Assembly: GCF_013426735.1 (NCBI RefSeq)
Contig: NZ_AP023272.1
Span: 2,090,501 to 2,154,500 of the forward strand
DNA from: Agrobacterium vitis
Lineage (GTDB): Bacteria; Pseudomonadota; Alphaproteobacteria; Rhizobiales; Rhizobiaceae
DNA length: 64,000 nucleotides
Reading direction: 5' to 3'
The position numbers were made by a program, and so were the translations under genes. Under the pieces are notes generated by a model. The model saw only the letters and a program-made list of their open reading frames with translations. It ran no database searches and was not told where the DNA came from. Below are positions 44,455-53,968 of this stretch, piece after piece. Numbering within the stretch: the first letter of the stretch is position 1; every line of letters begins with the position of its first letter.

Positions 44455-45507
44455 TTATTCCGCCGCTAGCGCCGGTTGGAGGCTGTGCGCGGGAGAGACC
44501 ATGGCCGAAAGGATGATCGACAGGTCGATGGTGCCTATCTGGTGCCCTGCTTTATCGGTCACTTGCGCCTCTGTGACGCCTTGCTCGACCATGGCCCGGG
44601 CCGCCGTTTCCAGCGTCGTGCGGGCGGCGAGCTTGAAATGGCCGGACTGGCTGTGCGCTGGGGCCATCACCGTGCCGATGCGGATCACCCGACCGCGATT
44701 GACCTCGCGCACGAAGGCGGAGATGTAATCGTCCGCTGGACGCAGCACGATATCCTGGCCGCTGCCCTGCTGCACCACCTCGCCGTCCCGCAGAATGGCG
44801 ATCTTGTCGCCCAGACGCAAAGCCTCGTCCAGATCGTGGGTGATGAACACCACTGTCTTTTGCAATTCCTGCTGCAAGTCGATCAGCATGGTCTGCATAT
44901 CGACCCGGATCACCGGGTCCAGCGCGGAATAGGCCTCGTCCATCAAGAGGATATCGGCATCGGTTGCGAGGGCCCGCGCCAGACCGACACGCTGCTGCAT
45001 GCCACCGGAAAGTTGGTTAGGATAATGGTTTTCAAAGCCCGGAAGCCCGACCCGCTCGATCCAGTAATGCCCCTTGGCAAGGCTTTCCTGCCGTGGCATG
45101 CCCTGAATATCGAGGCCGTAGAGAACGTTTTCCATCACGGTTCGATGTGGCAGCAGGCCGAACTTCTGAAAGACCATCGCGGTTTTCCGACGCCGGAAAT
45201 CGCGCAGCTGCGCAGGTGACATGGCGCATATGTCGGTTCCGTCATAGAGCACTTCGCCCGCCGTCGGTTCGATCAACCGGTTGATATGGCGGATCAGCGT
45301 GGATTTGCCGGAGCCGGAAAGGCCCATGACCACGGTGATCTCGCCACCGGGCATGTCGATGCTGATGTCGCGCAGGCCGAGCACATGGTGATGCCTGTCA
45401 TTCAACTCGGCCTTGGTGATGCCCTGGCGTACGGCGTCGATATGGGCTTTCTCATCGGGGCCGAAAATCTTGTAGAGATTGCGGATGTCTATGCCGTGAC
45501 TAGCCAT
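44455..45507 (-). CDS. choV: choline/glycine-betaine ABC transporter ATPase (ChoV/ProV type)
   Basis: 350 residues: an ATPase domain with Walker A MGLSGSGKST, signature LSGGMQQRVGLARAL, Walker B ILLMDEAYSALDP and switch ITHDLDEALRLGD. After residue 270 comes a CBS-type regulatory tail (DDYISAFVREVNRGRVIRIG), as in ProV/OpuAA. Start ATG 45507 overlaps the permease stop (ATGGCTAG). It completes an X-W-V operon, in which V energises uptake of a quaternary amine, choline being most likely. Confidence 0.88.
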   Translation of the reverse strand: MASHGIDIRNLYKIFGPDEKAHIDAVRQGITKAELNDRHHHVLGLRDISIDMPGGEITVVMGLSGSGKSTLIRHINRLIEPTAGEVLYDGTDICAMSPAQLRDFRRRKTAMVFQKFGLLPHRTVMENVLYGLDIQGMPRQESLAKGHYWIERVGLPGFENHYPNQLSGGMQQRVGLARALATDADILLMDEAYSALDPVIRVDMQTMLIDLQQELQKTVVFITHDLDEALRLGDKIAILRDGEVVQQGSGQDIVLRPADDYISAFVREVNRGRVIRIGTVMAPAHSQSGHFKLAARTTLETAARAMVEQGVTEAQVTDKAGHQIGTIDLSIILSAMVSPAHSLQPALAAE

Positions 45508-46414
45508 GCAGCACCTGTGTATGTTTCTGGAGGCGTTTGCCATAGGCTTGGCTTGCCCTGTCGAAAATGATGGCGATTGCCACAAGGGCAAAGCCGTTGA
45601 GCAGGCCGATGGTGAAGAACTGGTTGGTGATGGCCTGCAGGACGTTCTTGCCAAGCCCGCCAACACCGATCATCGAGGCGATTACCACCATGGCCAGCGA
45701 CATCATGATCGTCTGGTTGATGCCCGCCATGATGTTGGGCAGCGCCAGCGGGATCTGCACATTGAACAGTTTCTGCCTCTCCGACGACCCGAAAGCATCT
45801 GCTGCTTCGATGGCCTCGCGGCTGACAAGGCGGATACCGAGATTGGTGAGCCGGATAATCGGCGCGATGGCATAGATCACCACCGCGATCAGGCCCGGCA
45901 CCTTGCCGATCCCGAAAATCATCACCACGGGGATCAGGTAGACGAAGCTCGGCATGGTCTGCATCACGTCGAGCACCGGGTTGAAGACCGACTGCGCGCG
46001 GTCGGACCGCGCCATCCAGATGCCCAAGGGAATGCCGATGACGACGGCGCAAAGCGTGCAAACGGTCACCATGGCAAGCGTTATCATGGTATCCTGCCAG
46101 AGACCGGCCATGCCGATCAACACCATGGCAAGAACCGTGCCGAGCGTAATGCGCCAATTGCGGCTGACGCCATAGACTATGGCGGCCAGTGCGAAGATCA
46201 TCACAATCCAGGGTGTATCAACGAACAGCGCCTGAAGCCAGTTCAGGAACCATTGCAGCGGCAGGGTCAATCCGTCGAGGAAATCGCCATAGGAGCGGAC
46301 GAACGTCTTGAAGCCGGTATCGACGGTCTTTTTGAAACTCCGCATCAGAGTGTCATCGACCGCCGGAAACTGGCAGAGGAGGGTGGGGATATAGCTACAG
46401 ATAGCGGATGCCAT
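45500..46414 (-). CDS. choW: choline/betaine ABC transporter permease (ChoW/ProW type)
   Basis: 304 residues with 6-7 hydrophobic helices; residues 30-75 precede the first. The binding-protein-dependent permease loop appears as REAIEAADAFGSSERQKLFNVQIPLALPNIMAG near residue 205, with the EAA-type Ala and Gly. LDVMQTMPSFVYLIPVVMIFGIGKVPG is characteristic of OpuAB/ProW. It sits between choX and choV; a hairpin separates it from choX. Confidence 0.9.
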   Translation of the reverse strand: MASAICSYIPTLLCQFPAVDDTLMRSFKKTVDTGFKTFVRSYGDFLDGLTLPLQWFLNWLQALFVDTPWIVMIFALAAIVYGVSRNWRITLGTVLAMVLIGMAGLWQDTMITLAMVTVCTLCAVVIGIPLGIWMARSDRAQSVFNPVLDVMQTMPSFVYLIPVVMIFGIGKVPGLIAVVIYAIAPIIRLTNLGIRLVSREAIEAADAFGSSERQKLFNVQIPLALPNIMAGINQTIMMSLAMVVIASMIGVGGLGKNVLQAITNQFFTIGLLNGFALVAIAIIFDRASQAYGKRLQKHTQVLHG

Positions 46415-46526
46415 ATGTGCTCCTTATCGTGCGGATCGAAGCCAATGCCGCTGTGTTCGGCTTTATCGATGTGGCCTGATCATTGTATTGCGGGGCGCGG
46501 TGGCATGGCCAAGCCGCTGCGTGGGT

Positions 46527-46550
46527 GACGGTAGAAACATGTCTACCGTC
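46527..46550 (-). terminator. intra-operon hairpin between choX and choW
   Basis: GACGGTAGA (46527-46535) pairs perfectly with TCTACCGTC (46542-46550) around AACATG. There is no T run, so it more likely protects the choX mRNA 3' end or partly attenuates read-through into choWV than fully terminates. Confidence 0.55.
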
Positions 46551-46613
46551 ATGCGCGAGTGATTGAATTCATCACGGATGAGAGTTCGCGGAAAGGCAGC
46601 CTTCCGAGCTTTG

Positions 46614-47612
46614 TCAAAGAGCGGCCTTGACCTTTTCAGCGACGTCAGGCGAGACCCATTGTGTCCAGACATCGGGATAGGTCTTCAGGAAATATTCAGC
46701 CGCATCGGCATTGTCAGCCTGGTTTTCGCTCATCCAAGCCAGAACCTTGCCGATGGTTTCATTGTCCCACTGGCGTTTGCCGACATAGTCCATCGTCACG
46801 CCTGCCTTTTCGGCAAAGTTCTTGGTGACGACACTATAGACATCCGTGACCGGATAATCGTTGACACGGGGATCTGCACAATCGGCAACCGAGGTGCAGC
46901 GGTCCCATTCCGCCTTGTCGAAGGGAGTATCCATGCCAAGCTTGACCATATCATATTTGCCGAGAATGGCGGTCGGCGCCCAATAATAGCCAAGCCATCC
47001 CTGCTTCTTTTCAATGGCATTGGCAATCGAGCCGTCCAGCGCGGCAGACGAGCCGCTATCGACAAGCTGGAAGCCTGCATCGTCACCCTTCAGCGCCTTG
47101 TAGATATTCTCCGTGGTGACCTGGCAGGCCCAACCGGATGGGCAATTGGTAACAGCGCCCTTGGACGAATCTTCCGGGGCGGGAAAAAGCTCGGGATGTT
47201 TCAGCGCGTCCTGTACAGTCTTGATGTCGGGATGCTCATCGGTGATATATTTCGGAACCCACCAGCCCTCAACGCCACCATCCTTCAGAATGCGTGCGGC
47301 TTTCAGCAGGCGACCGTCCTTGACGGCGTCCGCTAGCGGCTTTTGAATCGTATTGACCCAAAGCTCAGGGGCCAGATCCGGCTCGCCTTTTTCATTCATC
47401 GAGGTAAAGGTCGGCATGGTGTCACCAGTCACCAGATTGACGGAACAACCATAACCGCTTTCCAGAATGATCTTGTCGACATTGGCCGCAACGCCGGCTG
47501 AGGCCCAGTTCATTTCCGCAATGGAGACCGAACCGCAATCGGCAGCCTCGGCAGAACCGGCCATGCCATACAATCCGGCGGCGAGTATCGTGGAAACGAT
47601 CAATGTCCTCAT
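46614..47612 (-). CDS. choX: choline/betaine-binding periplasmic protein (ChoX/ProX type)
   Basis: 332 residues with a signal peptide (residues 1-23, ending SAEA). The mature OpuAC-type domain has VSIAEMNWASAGVAANV, GEPDLAPELWVN, a cage-like aromatic set (GWWVPKY, GWLGYYWAP, a later Trp-Asp-Asn segment) and two internal Cys pairs. Aromatic cages bind the trimethylammonium group of choline or betaine. It is the first gene of choXWV. ChoX naming is by likeness to rhizobial choline transporters. Confidence 0.88.
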   Translation of the reverse strand: MRTLIVSTILAAGLYGMAGSAEAADCGSVSIAEMNWASAGVAANVDKIILESGYGCSVNLVTGDTMPTFTSMNEKGEPDLAPELWVNTIQKPLADAVKDGRLLKAARILKDGGVEGWWVPKYITDEHPDIKTVQDALKHPELFPAPEDSSKGAVTNCPSGWACQVTTENIYKALKGDDAGFQLVDSGSSAALDGSIANAIEKKQGWLGYYWAPTAILGKYDMVKLGMDTPFDKAEWDRCTSVADCADPRVNDYPVTDVYSVVTKNFAEKAGVTMDYVGKRQWDNETIGKVLAWMSENQADNADAAEYFLKTYPDVWTQWVSPDVAEKVKAAL

Positions 47613-48179
47613 ATCGTGGAGTTCTCCGTTTTATTGGCGCATGTTTAGCGCATGGGCGTGATTGTTTCACGCATGACAGCCGATCCCGGTCGCATATTTC
47701 GCAACCCGGGTCGGGCATATTGGATGGAAGGACCGCTCGTCGGCGAGCCTGCCGGATTGTGAAGTCCGGGGTAGTCCCGAGGCAGTCCTTGTCTGTTTAC
47801 GACAGCGACAAGGGTAGGGTCTTGGCCGTATTAATCAACCCCTTGCGGCTTTTTGTTCGAATAAATGTCGCATAAAAGCCATTAAGCATCGTGGAAACGC
47901 ACATGCTCTCATGGGTAAATCCGAGCGCTCCAACATCCCAATGAGCCCTCAATGGATTGAAAAAAGGCAGGAATCCGGCGCTGTCAATTATGCCGGTTCC
48001 CGCTGGCTCTGTATCCTTTTCAGGAAAAACTGTGGAAAAGCCAATCTTTGACCGCCATTGCCTTCCGGCGGGCCGCAGGTCATACCACAAACCATCGACA
48101 TGAGGTCTGGTAGAAAGACGCGCGGCCCATTCTGAACACGGTTGCGCTTTGAACCAAATTGGAGGAGCTGGCAAACGTC
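47613..48179. other. 567-base divergent region between choX and cobQ
   Basis: No gene is called. A hairpin (CCTTGTCTGT...ACA-gc-GACAAGG) lies near 47787-47814. Short stretches resembling parts of a cobalamin riboswitch occur at 47971-48086 but are too degenerate to call. Promoters for choX (minus) and cobQ (plus) must be here. Confidence 0.45.
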
Positions 48180-49634
48180 ATGACACGGATGGTTATGCTC
48201 CAGGGCACCGGCTCGGATGTCGGCAAGACGGTGCTGGTGGCCGGCCTTTGCCGCCTGGCGAGGTTGCATGGGCGCGTCGTGCGTCCGTTCAAGCCGCAGA
48301 ACATGTCAAACAATGCCGCCGTGGCTGATGATGGCGGGGAAATCGGCAGGGCGCAATGGCTCCAGGCCTTGGCCTGTGGCGTGCCATCTTCGGTGCATAT
48401 GAACCCGGTTTTGCTGAAGCCGCAAAGTGAGACCGGCAGCCAGATCATCGTGCAGGGTCGCATGTTTGGCCAGGCGAAGGGACGCGATTACCAGCGGCTG
48501 AAACCGCAATTGCTGGGTGCCGTGCTTGATAGTTTCGAGGAGATAAAGGCCGGGGCTGATCTGGTGATTGTCGAGGGGGCGGGGTCGCCAGCCGAGATCA
48601 ATCTGAGGGCTGGCGACATCGCCAATATGGGCTTTGCCACCCGCGCCAATGTACCGGTAGTGTTGGTTGGCGATATCGATCGCGGCGGGGTAATAGCCTC
48701 GCTGGTCGGCACCCATGCCATCCTGCCGGAGGAAGACCGCCGGATGATTTCTGGCTATATCATCAACAAGTTTCGCGGTGATCAAAGCCTGTTTGCCGAT
48801 GGCATCGGAGCCATTACCCAATATACCGGCTGGCCGAGTTTCGGCATTGTGCCTTGGCTGAAGGCTGCTGGCCGCTTGCCACCGGAAGACAGCGTGGCAC
48901 TGGAACGATTGAGCCGCAGTTCGACAGGCGCTTTGAAGATCGCCGTACCGGTTCTGTCGCGTATTGCCAATTTTGATGATTTCGATCCGCTTGCCTCGGA
49001 GCCTTCCGTTGATCTGGTCTATGTACGTCCCGGCGAACCCTTGCCCGCCGATGCGGCGCTGGTGATCCTGCCCGGCTCCAAGGCAACGATTGGTGATCTG
49101 GCGGACCTGTGCGCGCAGGGATGGGACAAGGACCTCATCCTCCATCGTCGGCGTGGCGGGCGGATCATCGGCATTTGTGGTGGCTATCAAATGCTTGGCA
49201 ACAGTGTTGCCGATCCGCTGGGGCTGGAAGGTGCGCCATGCCGCGTTGAAGGCCTGGGTCTGCTTGAGATCGACACAGAGATGGCACCGGAAAAGACCGT
49301 GCGCAATAGTGCGGCCCATTCATTGGAATATGACATGGCCCTGAGCGGCTATGAAATCCACCTCGGTCAGACCGATGGCCCTGATTGCCAGCGTCCTGCC
49401 CTGACGATCCGTGGCCGCGCTGATGGGGCGGTTTCCGCTGATGGAAAGGTGATGGGTACCTATCTGCATGGTCTGTTTGCCAATGACGGCTACCGCGCTG
49501 CGCTGCTGCAAAGCTTCGGGATCAGCAATGGTACAGTAAACTACCGGCAAAGCGTCGAACAGGCGCTGGACGATCTGGCTCGTGAGCTGGAAAGCGTGCT
49601 GGACAAGGCTTGGTTGGACCGGCTGATCGGCTGA
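48180..49634 (+). CDS. cobQ: cobyric acid synthase
   Basis: CobQ amidates side chains b, d, e and g of adenosylcobyrinic acid diamide. The 484-residue protein has an ATPase domain with P-loop QGTGSDVGKT at residues 8-17, then VEGAGSPAEINL and GDIDRGGVIASL. The C-terminal glutamine amidotransferase has the nucleophile Cys near residue 333 in GICGGYQMLG and the His of YEIHLGQT. ATG 48180 matches the usual MTR start; GGAGGAG is 12 bases upstream. The gene is 41 kb from the other cob genes. Its stop directly abuts the stop of the PAP2 gene. Confidence 0.94.
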   Translation: MTRMVMLQGTGSDVGKTVLVAGLCRLARLHGRVVRPFKPQNMSNNAAVADDGGEIGRAQWLQALACGVPSSVHMNPVLLKPQSETGSQIIVQGRMFGQAKGRDYQRLKPQLLGAVLDSFEEIKAGADLVIVEGAGSPAEINLRAGDIANMGFATRANVPVVLVGDIDRGGVIASLVGTHAILPEEDRRMISGYIINKFRGDQSLFADGIGAITQYTGWPSFGIVPWLKAAGRLPPEDSVALERLSRSSTGALKIAVPVLSRIANFDDFDPLASEPSVDLVYVRPGEPLPADAALVILPGSKATIGDLADLCAQGWDKDLILHRRRGGRIIGICGGYQMLGNSVADPLGLEGAPCRVEGLGLLEIDTEMAPEKTVRNSAAHSLEYDMALSGYEIHLGQTDGPDCQRPALTIRGRADGAVSADGKVMGTYLHGLFANDGYRAALLQSFGISNGTVNYRQSVEQALDDLARELESVLDKAWLDRLIG

Positions 49635-50339
49635 TCACTGTTCCGGTTCAAGTGGTGTGCGGCGGCGGTTCAACGCATCGGCAATCATCCAGACGCACAG
49701 CGCCCAGGCGCCGCCGACCGTCCAGCCCGCGATGATATCCGTTGGCCAATGCACGCCGAGAAACACCCGGCTGATCCCGATCAGTAGCGTCAGGAACAGG
49801 CCAGCACCGAAGGTAAAATAGCGCAATTGCCATGTCGGCTGAGCGCGGGCCAGCATGGCACCAAGCGTCAGATAGGTAATGGCCGACATCATGGCGTGGC
49901 CGCTTGGAAAGCTCATGGTTTGCACGGTGACCAGATGCGGAACAACATCCGGCCTGGCACGGGAAAATAACAGTTTCAGACCAGATTCGGCTAAGGCTCC
50001 CAGCGAAATCGCCAGCCCGACAATCATGGCATTGCGGGTTTTGCCCGCCGCAAGCAGATAGAACACCGTCAGCACGGTGACGAGGGTAATCACCGTGAAG
50101 CCGCCAAGACTAGTAATGTCGCGCACTGAATTGACCAGCCAGGGCGGGCCGATTGTCAAGCCGGGATCGTCCTTGATCCGGAGCGCCAGCAATATAGCAC
50201 GATCGAAGGCATGACTTTCCTGATCGAAGACGTCTTCTGCGATTTTTGCAAACAGCAACCCAAGACCGGCCAATACGGTCAGACTGGCGAGAAGGCGCGG
50301 CTCAATCCGGTCGCGCAGACGTTCAGGCAGAAATTTCAA
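49635..50339 (-). CDS. PAP2-family membrane phosphatase
   Basis: 234 residues with six hydrophobic helices. It carries the three phosphatase motifs in order: KLLFSRARPD (KX6RP), FPSGHAMMS (PSGH) and SRVFLGVHWPTDI (SR-x5-H-x3-D). Such enzymes dephosphorylate undecaprenyl pyrophosphate or phosphatidate at the membrane. The stop codon is immediately adjacent to that of convergent cobQ (TGA next to TCA). It is followed in the minus direction only by the end of cobQ, so it is probably monocistronic. Confidence 0.88.
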   Translation of the reverse strand: MKFLPERLRDRIEPRLLASLTVLAGLGLLFAKIAEDVFDQESHAFDRAILLALRIKDDPGLTIGPPWLVNSVRDITSLGGFTVITLVTVLTVFYLLAAGKTRNAMIVGLAISLGALAESGLKLLFSRARPDVVPHLVTVQTMSFPSGHAMMSAITYLTLGAMLARAQPTWQLRYFTFGAGLFLTLLIGISRVFLGVHWPTDIIAGWTVGGAWALCVWMIADALNRRRTPLEPEQ

Positions 50340-50413
50340 GGCGTGCTCCGGGTTTGGTCGTCCGCTTTTCGTTTCAGTAGATAATGCGGCAGATGCCTTT
50401 CACCAAGAGGCGC

Positions 50414-51631
50414 TTACGGATGCAATAACAACACCATGCATTGGCCGCCTTCCCGCAGGGCCGACGCATGTGGTGGGCGCACGATTAATGCCCCGGCCTC
50501 GGCGAAAATTCGCATCATCGAGGAATCTTGCTTCGGAAAGGTCGTGACCCAAAGCCCATCCGCCGAATCGACCCGCAATTGGGCGCGCAGGTAGTCCTGT
50601 CGCTGATCGTTGGCAGCAAGTGCAGTTGCCGTGCGGGCGTGTCTGAGGCGCTGCGGCAAAGCGCGATGGCCGAGCTTGGCGATCAGCGGTTCGAGAAACA
50701 GCAGGCTACAGACCATGCTGGAGACAGGATTGCCGGGCAGGCCGAGCACATGCATCGGTCCGAGGTTGCCCACCATCAGCGGTTTGCCCGGGCGCATGGC
50801 GATTTTCCAGAAATCCAGCACCATGCCCGCATCAGTAAGCGCTGCCTGCACCAGGTCGTGATCGCCAACCGACGCGCCGCCGGTCGTCACCAGTACATCC
50901 GCACCTGCGGCCTCTGCCTTGCGGATGGCCGCGACGATGGCGTCATGATCATCAGGCACGATGCCGAGATCCAGCACATCCGCGCCCAGATTTTCGGCAA
51001 GGGCGGCAATGGCAAATGTGTTGGAGGCGATGATTTGGCTTGGCCCCGGCGCGGTGCCTGATATCACCAGTTCATCACCAGTTGCGAGAAGGGCGATGAG
51101 CGGCTTGCGATAGACCAGTGCATTTGCATGATTGCCGCTTGCGGCCAGCATCAGCTTGGCAAAATCCAAAGCCTTACCTGCCGGAATCAAAACCGTGCCT
51201 TCAGCAAAATCCTGGCCGCGAGGCCGGATATGGCGTCCCTGCACAGCGGCGAATGTGGTGCGGATACGAAGGCTCTTTTCCGCCGGTTCCGTATCTTCCT
51301 GAATGAGGACGCTATCGGCACCATCAGGCACAGGAGCACCGGTAAAGATCCGCACGCATTGCCCGGCGCCCACCCTGCCATCAAAGCCGTGCCCGGCCGC
51401 CGATTGGCCGATCACGGACAATTCGCTCCCCGGCGAGAGGGCATCTTCGGCCCGCAGCGCGTAGCCGTCCATGGCCGAGGCATCGAAAGGCGGCTGCGTC
51501 AGCCGAGCTGCCATATCCTCTGCGAGAATGCGGTTGCGGGCCTGCCGGAGCGGCAGAATTTCGGTGTCCTGCAATGGGGTCGCAGACGCCAGCAGTCTGG
51601 CTTGGGCCTCTTCCACGGGCAGCAGTGCCAT
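50414..51631 (-). CDS. moeA: molybdopterin molybdenumtransferase
   Basis: MoeA inserts molybdate into adenylated molybdopterin. The 405-residue protein shows ASAMDGYALRAED near residue 50, RIFTGAPVPDGADSVLIQEDTE near residue 93, a MoCF-type active site TTGGASVGDHDL near residue 246 and a C-terminal beta domain. Its ATG shares one base with the moaC stop (TAATG), so it is the last, translationally coupled gene of ppiD-trpD-trpC-moaC-moeA. Confidence 0.93.
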   Translation of the reverse strand: MALLPVEEAQARLLASATPLQDTEILPLRQARNRILAEDMAARLTQPPFDASAMDGYALRAEDALSPGSELSVIGQSAAGHGFDGRVGAGQCVRIFTGAPVPDGADSVLIQEDTEPAEKSLRIRTTFAAVQGRHIRPRGQDFAEGTVLIPAGKALDFAKLMLAASGNHANALVYRKPLIALLATGDELVISGTAPGPSQIIASNTFAIAALAENLGADVLDLGIVPDDHDAIVAAIRKAEAAGADVLVTTGGASVGDHDLVQAALTDAGMVLDFWKIAMRPGKPLMVGNLGPMHVLGLPGNPVSSMVCSLLFLEPLIAKLGHRALPQRLRHARTATALAANDQRQDYLRAQLRVDSADGLWVTTFPKQDSSMMRIFAEAGALIVRPPHASALREGGQCMVLLLHP

Positions 51632-52116
51632 TATCCGGCCTCCGGATGACGAAACGGGCCGGATTTTCCGCCAGTCTTTTCAACCACCCGAATTCTGCCG
51701 ATCTCCATGGTCTTGTCGGCGGCTTTTGCCATGTCGTAAATCGTCAGGCAGGCAACTGAAACGGCAGTCAGCGCTTCCATCTCGACGCCGGTCTTGCCGG
51801 TTAGTTTGACGGTTGCTGTGACGCGCAGGCCGGGCAGGGCGGCGTCCTCGGTGATGTCAACACTGACCTTGGTCAACATCAACGGATGACAGAGCGGGAT
51901 CAGGTCTGCCGTGCGCTTGGCGGCCATGATGCCGGCCAGCCGTGCCGTACCGATCACATCGCCCTTCTTGGCATTGCCGTCGCGGATCAACGCCAGCGTT
52001 CCCGGCGCCATGCGGATATGGCCTTCGGCTATAGCGACCCGTACGGTCTCGACCTTGTCGCCGACATCGACCATATGCGCTTCGCCCGCAGCACCGATAT
52101 GGGTCAGGCCGCTCAT
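51631..52116 (-). CDS. moaC: cyclic pyranopterin monophosphate synthase accessory protein
   Basis: MoaC makes cyclic pyranopterin monophosphate together with MoaA. The 161-residue protein has [14 protein letters not shown] near the start, [20 protein letters not shown], the active-site LIPLCHPL near residue 74 and [20 protein letters not shown]. Length is standard. Start overlaps the trpC stop in ATGA. It belongs to a mixed tryptophan/molybdopterin operon conserved in rhizobia. Confidence 0.95.
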   Translation of the reverse strand: MSGLTHIGAAGEAHMVDVGDKVETVRVAIAEGHIRMAPGTLALIRDGNAKKGDVIGTARLAGIMAAKRTADLIPLCHPLMLTKVSVDITEDAALPGLRVTATVKLTGKTGVEMEALTAVSVACLTIYDMAKAADKTMEIGRIRVVEKTGGKSGPFRHPEAG

Positions 52117-52928
52117 TCGGCGGCTATGCGGTCGGATGCACCGGTCAAGAGCGCCTTGGTGGCACCAGCCACATCGTCCTTGCGCATCAAGCTTTCACCA
52201 ACCAGGAAAGTTTCGATGCCGGATTTTTGCAGGCGAAGGCAGTCTTCATGAGTGAAAATTCCGCTTTCACCAACCAGCAACCGATCAGCGGGAACCATGG
52301 CGGCCAGCCTCTCGCTGACGGCAAGATCGACCTCGAAAGTCCGCAGATTGCGATTGTTGATGCCGATGAGCGGTGAGGCGAGTTTCAGCGCCCGCAGCAT
52401 TTCCTCTTCATCATGCACCTCAATCAGCACGTCCATGCCGAGCGCCAGGGCTTCCCCTTCCAGATCCGAGGCCTCGGAATCTGACAGGGACGCCATGATC
52501 AGCAGGATGCAATCTGCGCCCCAGGCACGCGCTTCATGCACCTGATAGGCCTCGAACATGAAATCCTTGCGCAGCGCCGGAAGTGTGCAGGCCGCACGGG
52601 CCGCGACCAGAAACTCCGGCGCACCTTGAAAGCTTGGTGCGTCGGTCAGCACCGACAGACAGGCAGCCCCGCCCGTTTCATAGGCTTGAGCCAGCGCTGG
52701 TGGGTCGAAATCGGGACGGATCAGACCTTTGGACGGGCTGGCCTTCTTGATTTCAGCAATCAGTCCGAAATTGCCAGCCGCCTGCTTTGCCCGCAATGCA
52801 TTATAGAAGCCACGTGCCGGTGGCTGGTCGGCGGCGCGGGCCTTGATCTCATCCAGCGGTACGGCATTCTTGGCTGCCGCGATTTCCTCGCGCTTATAGG
52901 CTTCGATCCTCTTCAGGATGTCACTCAT
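52113..52928 (-). CDS. trpC: indole-3-glycerol phosphate synthase
   Basis: Closes the indole ring from CdRP in tryptophan synthesis. The 271-residue TIM barrel has [13 protein letters not shown] near residue 60 (catalytic Lys), [16 protein letters not shown] near residue 118, [10 protein letters not shown] and [15 protein letters not shown] near residue 185, then [13 protein letters not shown]. Start overlaps the trpD stop (ATGA). This is the single-domain form, not fused to TrpF. Confidence 0.95.
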   Translation of the reverse strand: MSDILKRIEAYKREEIAAAKNAVPLDEIKARAADQPPARGFYNALRAKQAAGNFGLIAEIKKASPSKGLIRPDFDPPALAQAYETGGAACLSVLTDAPSFQGAPEFLVAARAACTLPALRKDFMFEAYQVHEARAWGADCILLIMASLSDSEASDLEGEALALGMDVLIEVHDEEEMLRALKLASPLIGINNRNLRTFEVDLAVSERLAAMVPADRLLVGESGIFTHEDCLRLQKSGIETFLVGESLMRKDDVAGATKALLTGASDRIAAE

Positions 52929-53947
52929 GCCGAATGTCCTCCATTGGAGACGGTAATCAATGTCTCCAGCCGTTTCAGGGCAGCGCCGCTGTCCAGCGAT
53001 TGCGCGCCGAGCGCCATGCCGTCCGCCAGTGTGGCGGCTTTTCCGGCAATGACCAGGGCCGCGGCGGCATTGCAGAGCGCCACTTCGCGATAGGCATTTT
53101 TCTCACCTTCAAGAACAGCGCGCAAGGCCTTGGCATTATATTCGCCGTCGCCACCCTTCAGGGCGGCCAGCTCAACCTGCTCCACGCCGAAGTCACCGGG
53201 CGTCAGCTCAAAACTACGGATATTACCGTGTTCAAGGGCCGCCACCTGCGTCGTTCCGGTCGTGGTGATTTCATCAAGGCCATTGCCATGCACGACCCAG
53301 ATGTTCTCACTGCCCAGGTCACGCAGGGTCTCGGCCAGCGGTACCACCCATTCGGGCGCATAGACGCCGAGCAACTGCTTTTTAACGCCAGCCGGATTGG
53401 CGAGCGGTCCCAGAAGGTTGAAAATGGTGCGGGTGCCAAGCTCCACTCTCGCCGGGCTAACATGGCGCATGGCAGAGTGATGCAGCTGGGCAAACATGAA
53501 GCCGACGCCAGCCTCCGATATGCAGCGGCCAATGACGGCTGGATCGATATCCAGCTTAACGCCGAGCGCTGTTAGGCTATCGGCTGCACCGGATTTCGAG
53601 CTGAGTGCCTTGTTGCCGTGCTTGGCGACCGGAACACCGGCACCTGCAACAATCAGGGCTGCCAGCGTCGAGATATTATAGGTGCCGGTTCCATCTCCGC
53701 CCGTTCCGACGATGTCTATGGCATCCGCGGGTGCACTGACCGGCAGCATCTTTTGGCGCATGACGGTAACGGCGCCAACAATCTCCGGCACGGTTTCACC
53801 GCGCATGCGCAGGGCAATCAGGAAGCCGCCGATCTGGGCAGGCGTTGCCTCTCCCGACATCAGGATGTTGAAGGCGTCTGCCGCCTCATCCCGTGTCAGT
53901 GCTTGCCCGCTGGCGACTTTTGCGATGAATGGCTTCAGCCCGTTCAT
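52925..53947 (-). CDS. trpD: anthranilate phosphoribosyltransferase
   Basis: Transfers phosphoribose from PRPP to anthranilate. The 340-residue protein has the glycine-rich PRPP site [17 protein letters not shown] near residue 82, [15 protein letters not shown] near residue 108 and an [20 protein letters not shown] segment near residue 165. This is the stand-alone form, not fused to TrpG. It follows ppiD by about 20 bases and overlaps trpC, so it is in the same operon. Confidence 0.95.
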   Translation of the reverse strand: MNGLKPFIAKVASGQALTRDEAADAFNILMSGEATPAQIGGFLIALRMRGETVPEIVGAVTVMRQKMLPVSAPADAIDIVGTGGDGTGTYNISTLAALIVAGAGVPVAKHGNKALSSKSGAADSLTALGVKLDIDPAVIGRCISEAGVGFMFAQLHHSAMRHVSPARVELGTRTIFNLLGPLANPAGVKKQLLGVYAPEWVVPLAETLRDLGSENIWVVHGNGLDEITTTGTTQVAALEHGNIRSFELTPGDFGVEQVELAALKGGDGEYNAKALRAVLEGEKNAYREVALCNAAAALVIAGKAATLADGMALGAQSLDSGAALKRLETLITVSNGGHSA

Positions 53948-53968
53948 ATGCTTCGCCCTCCCGGCGGT

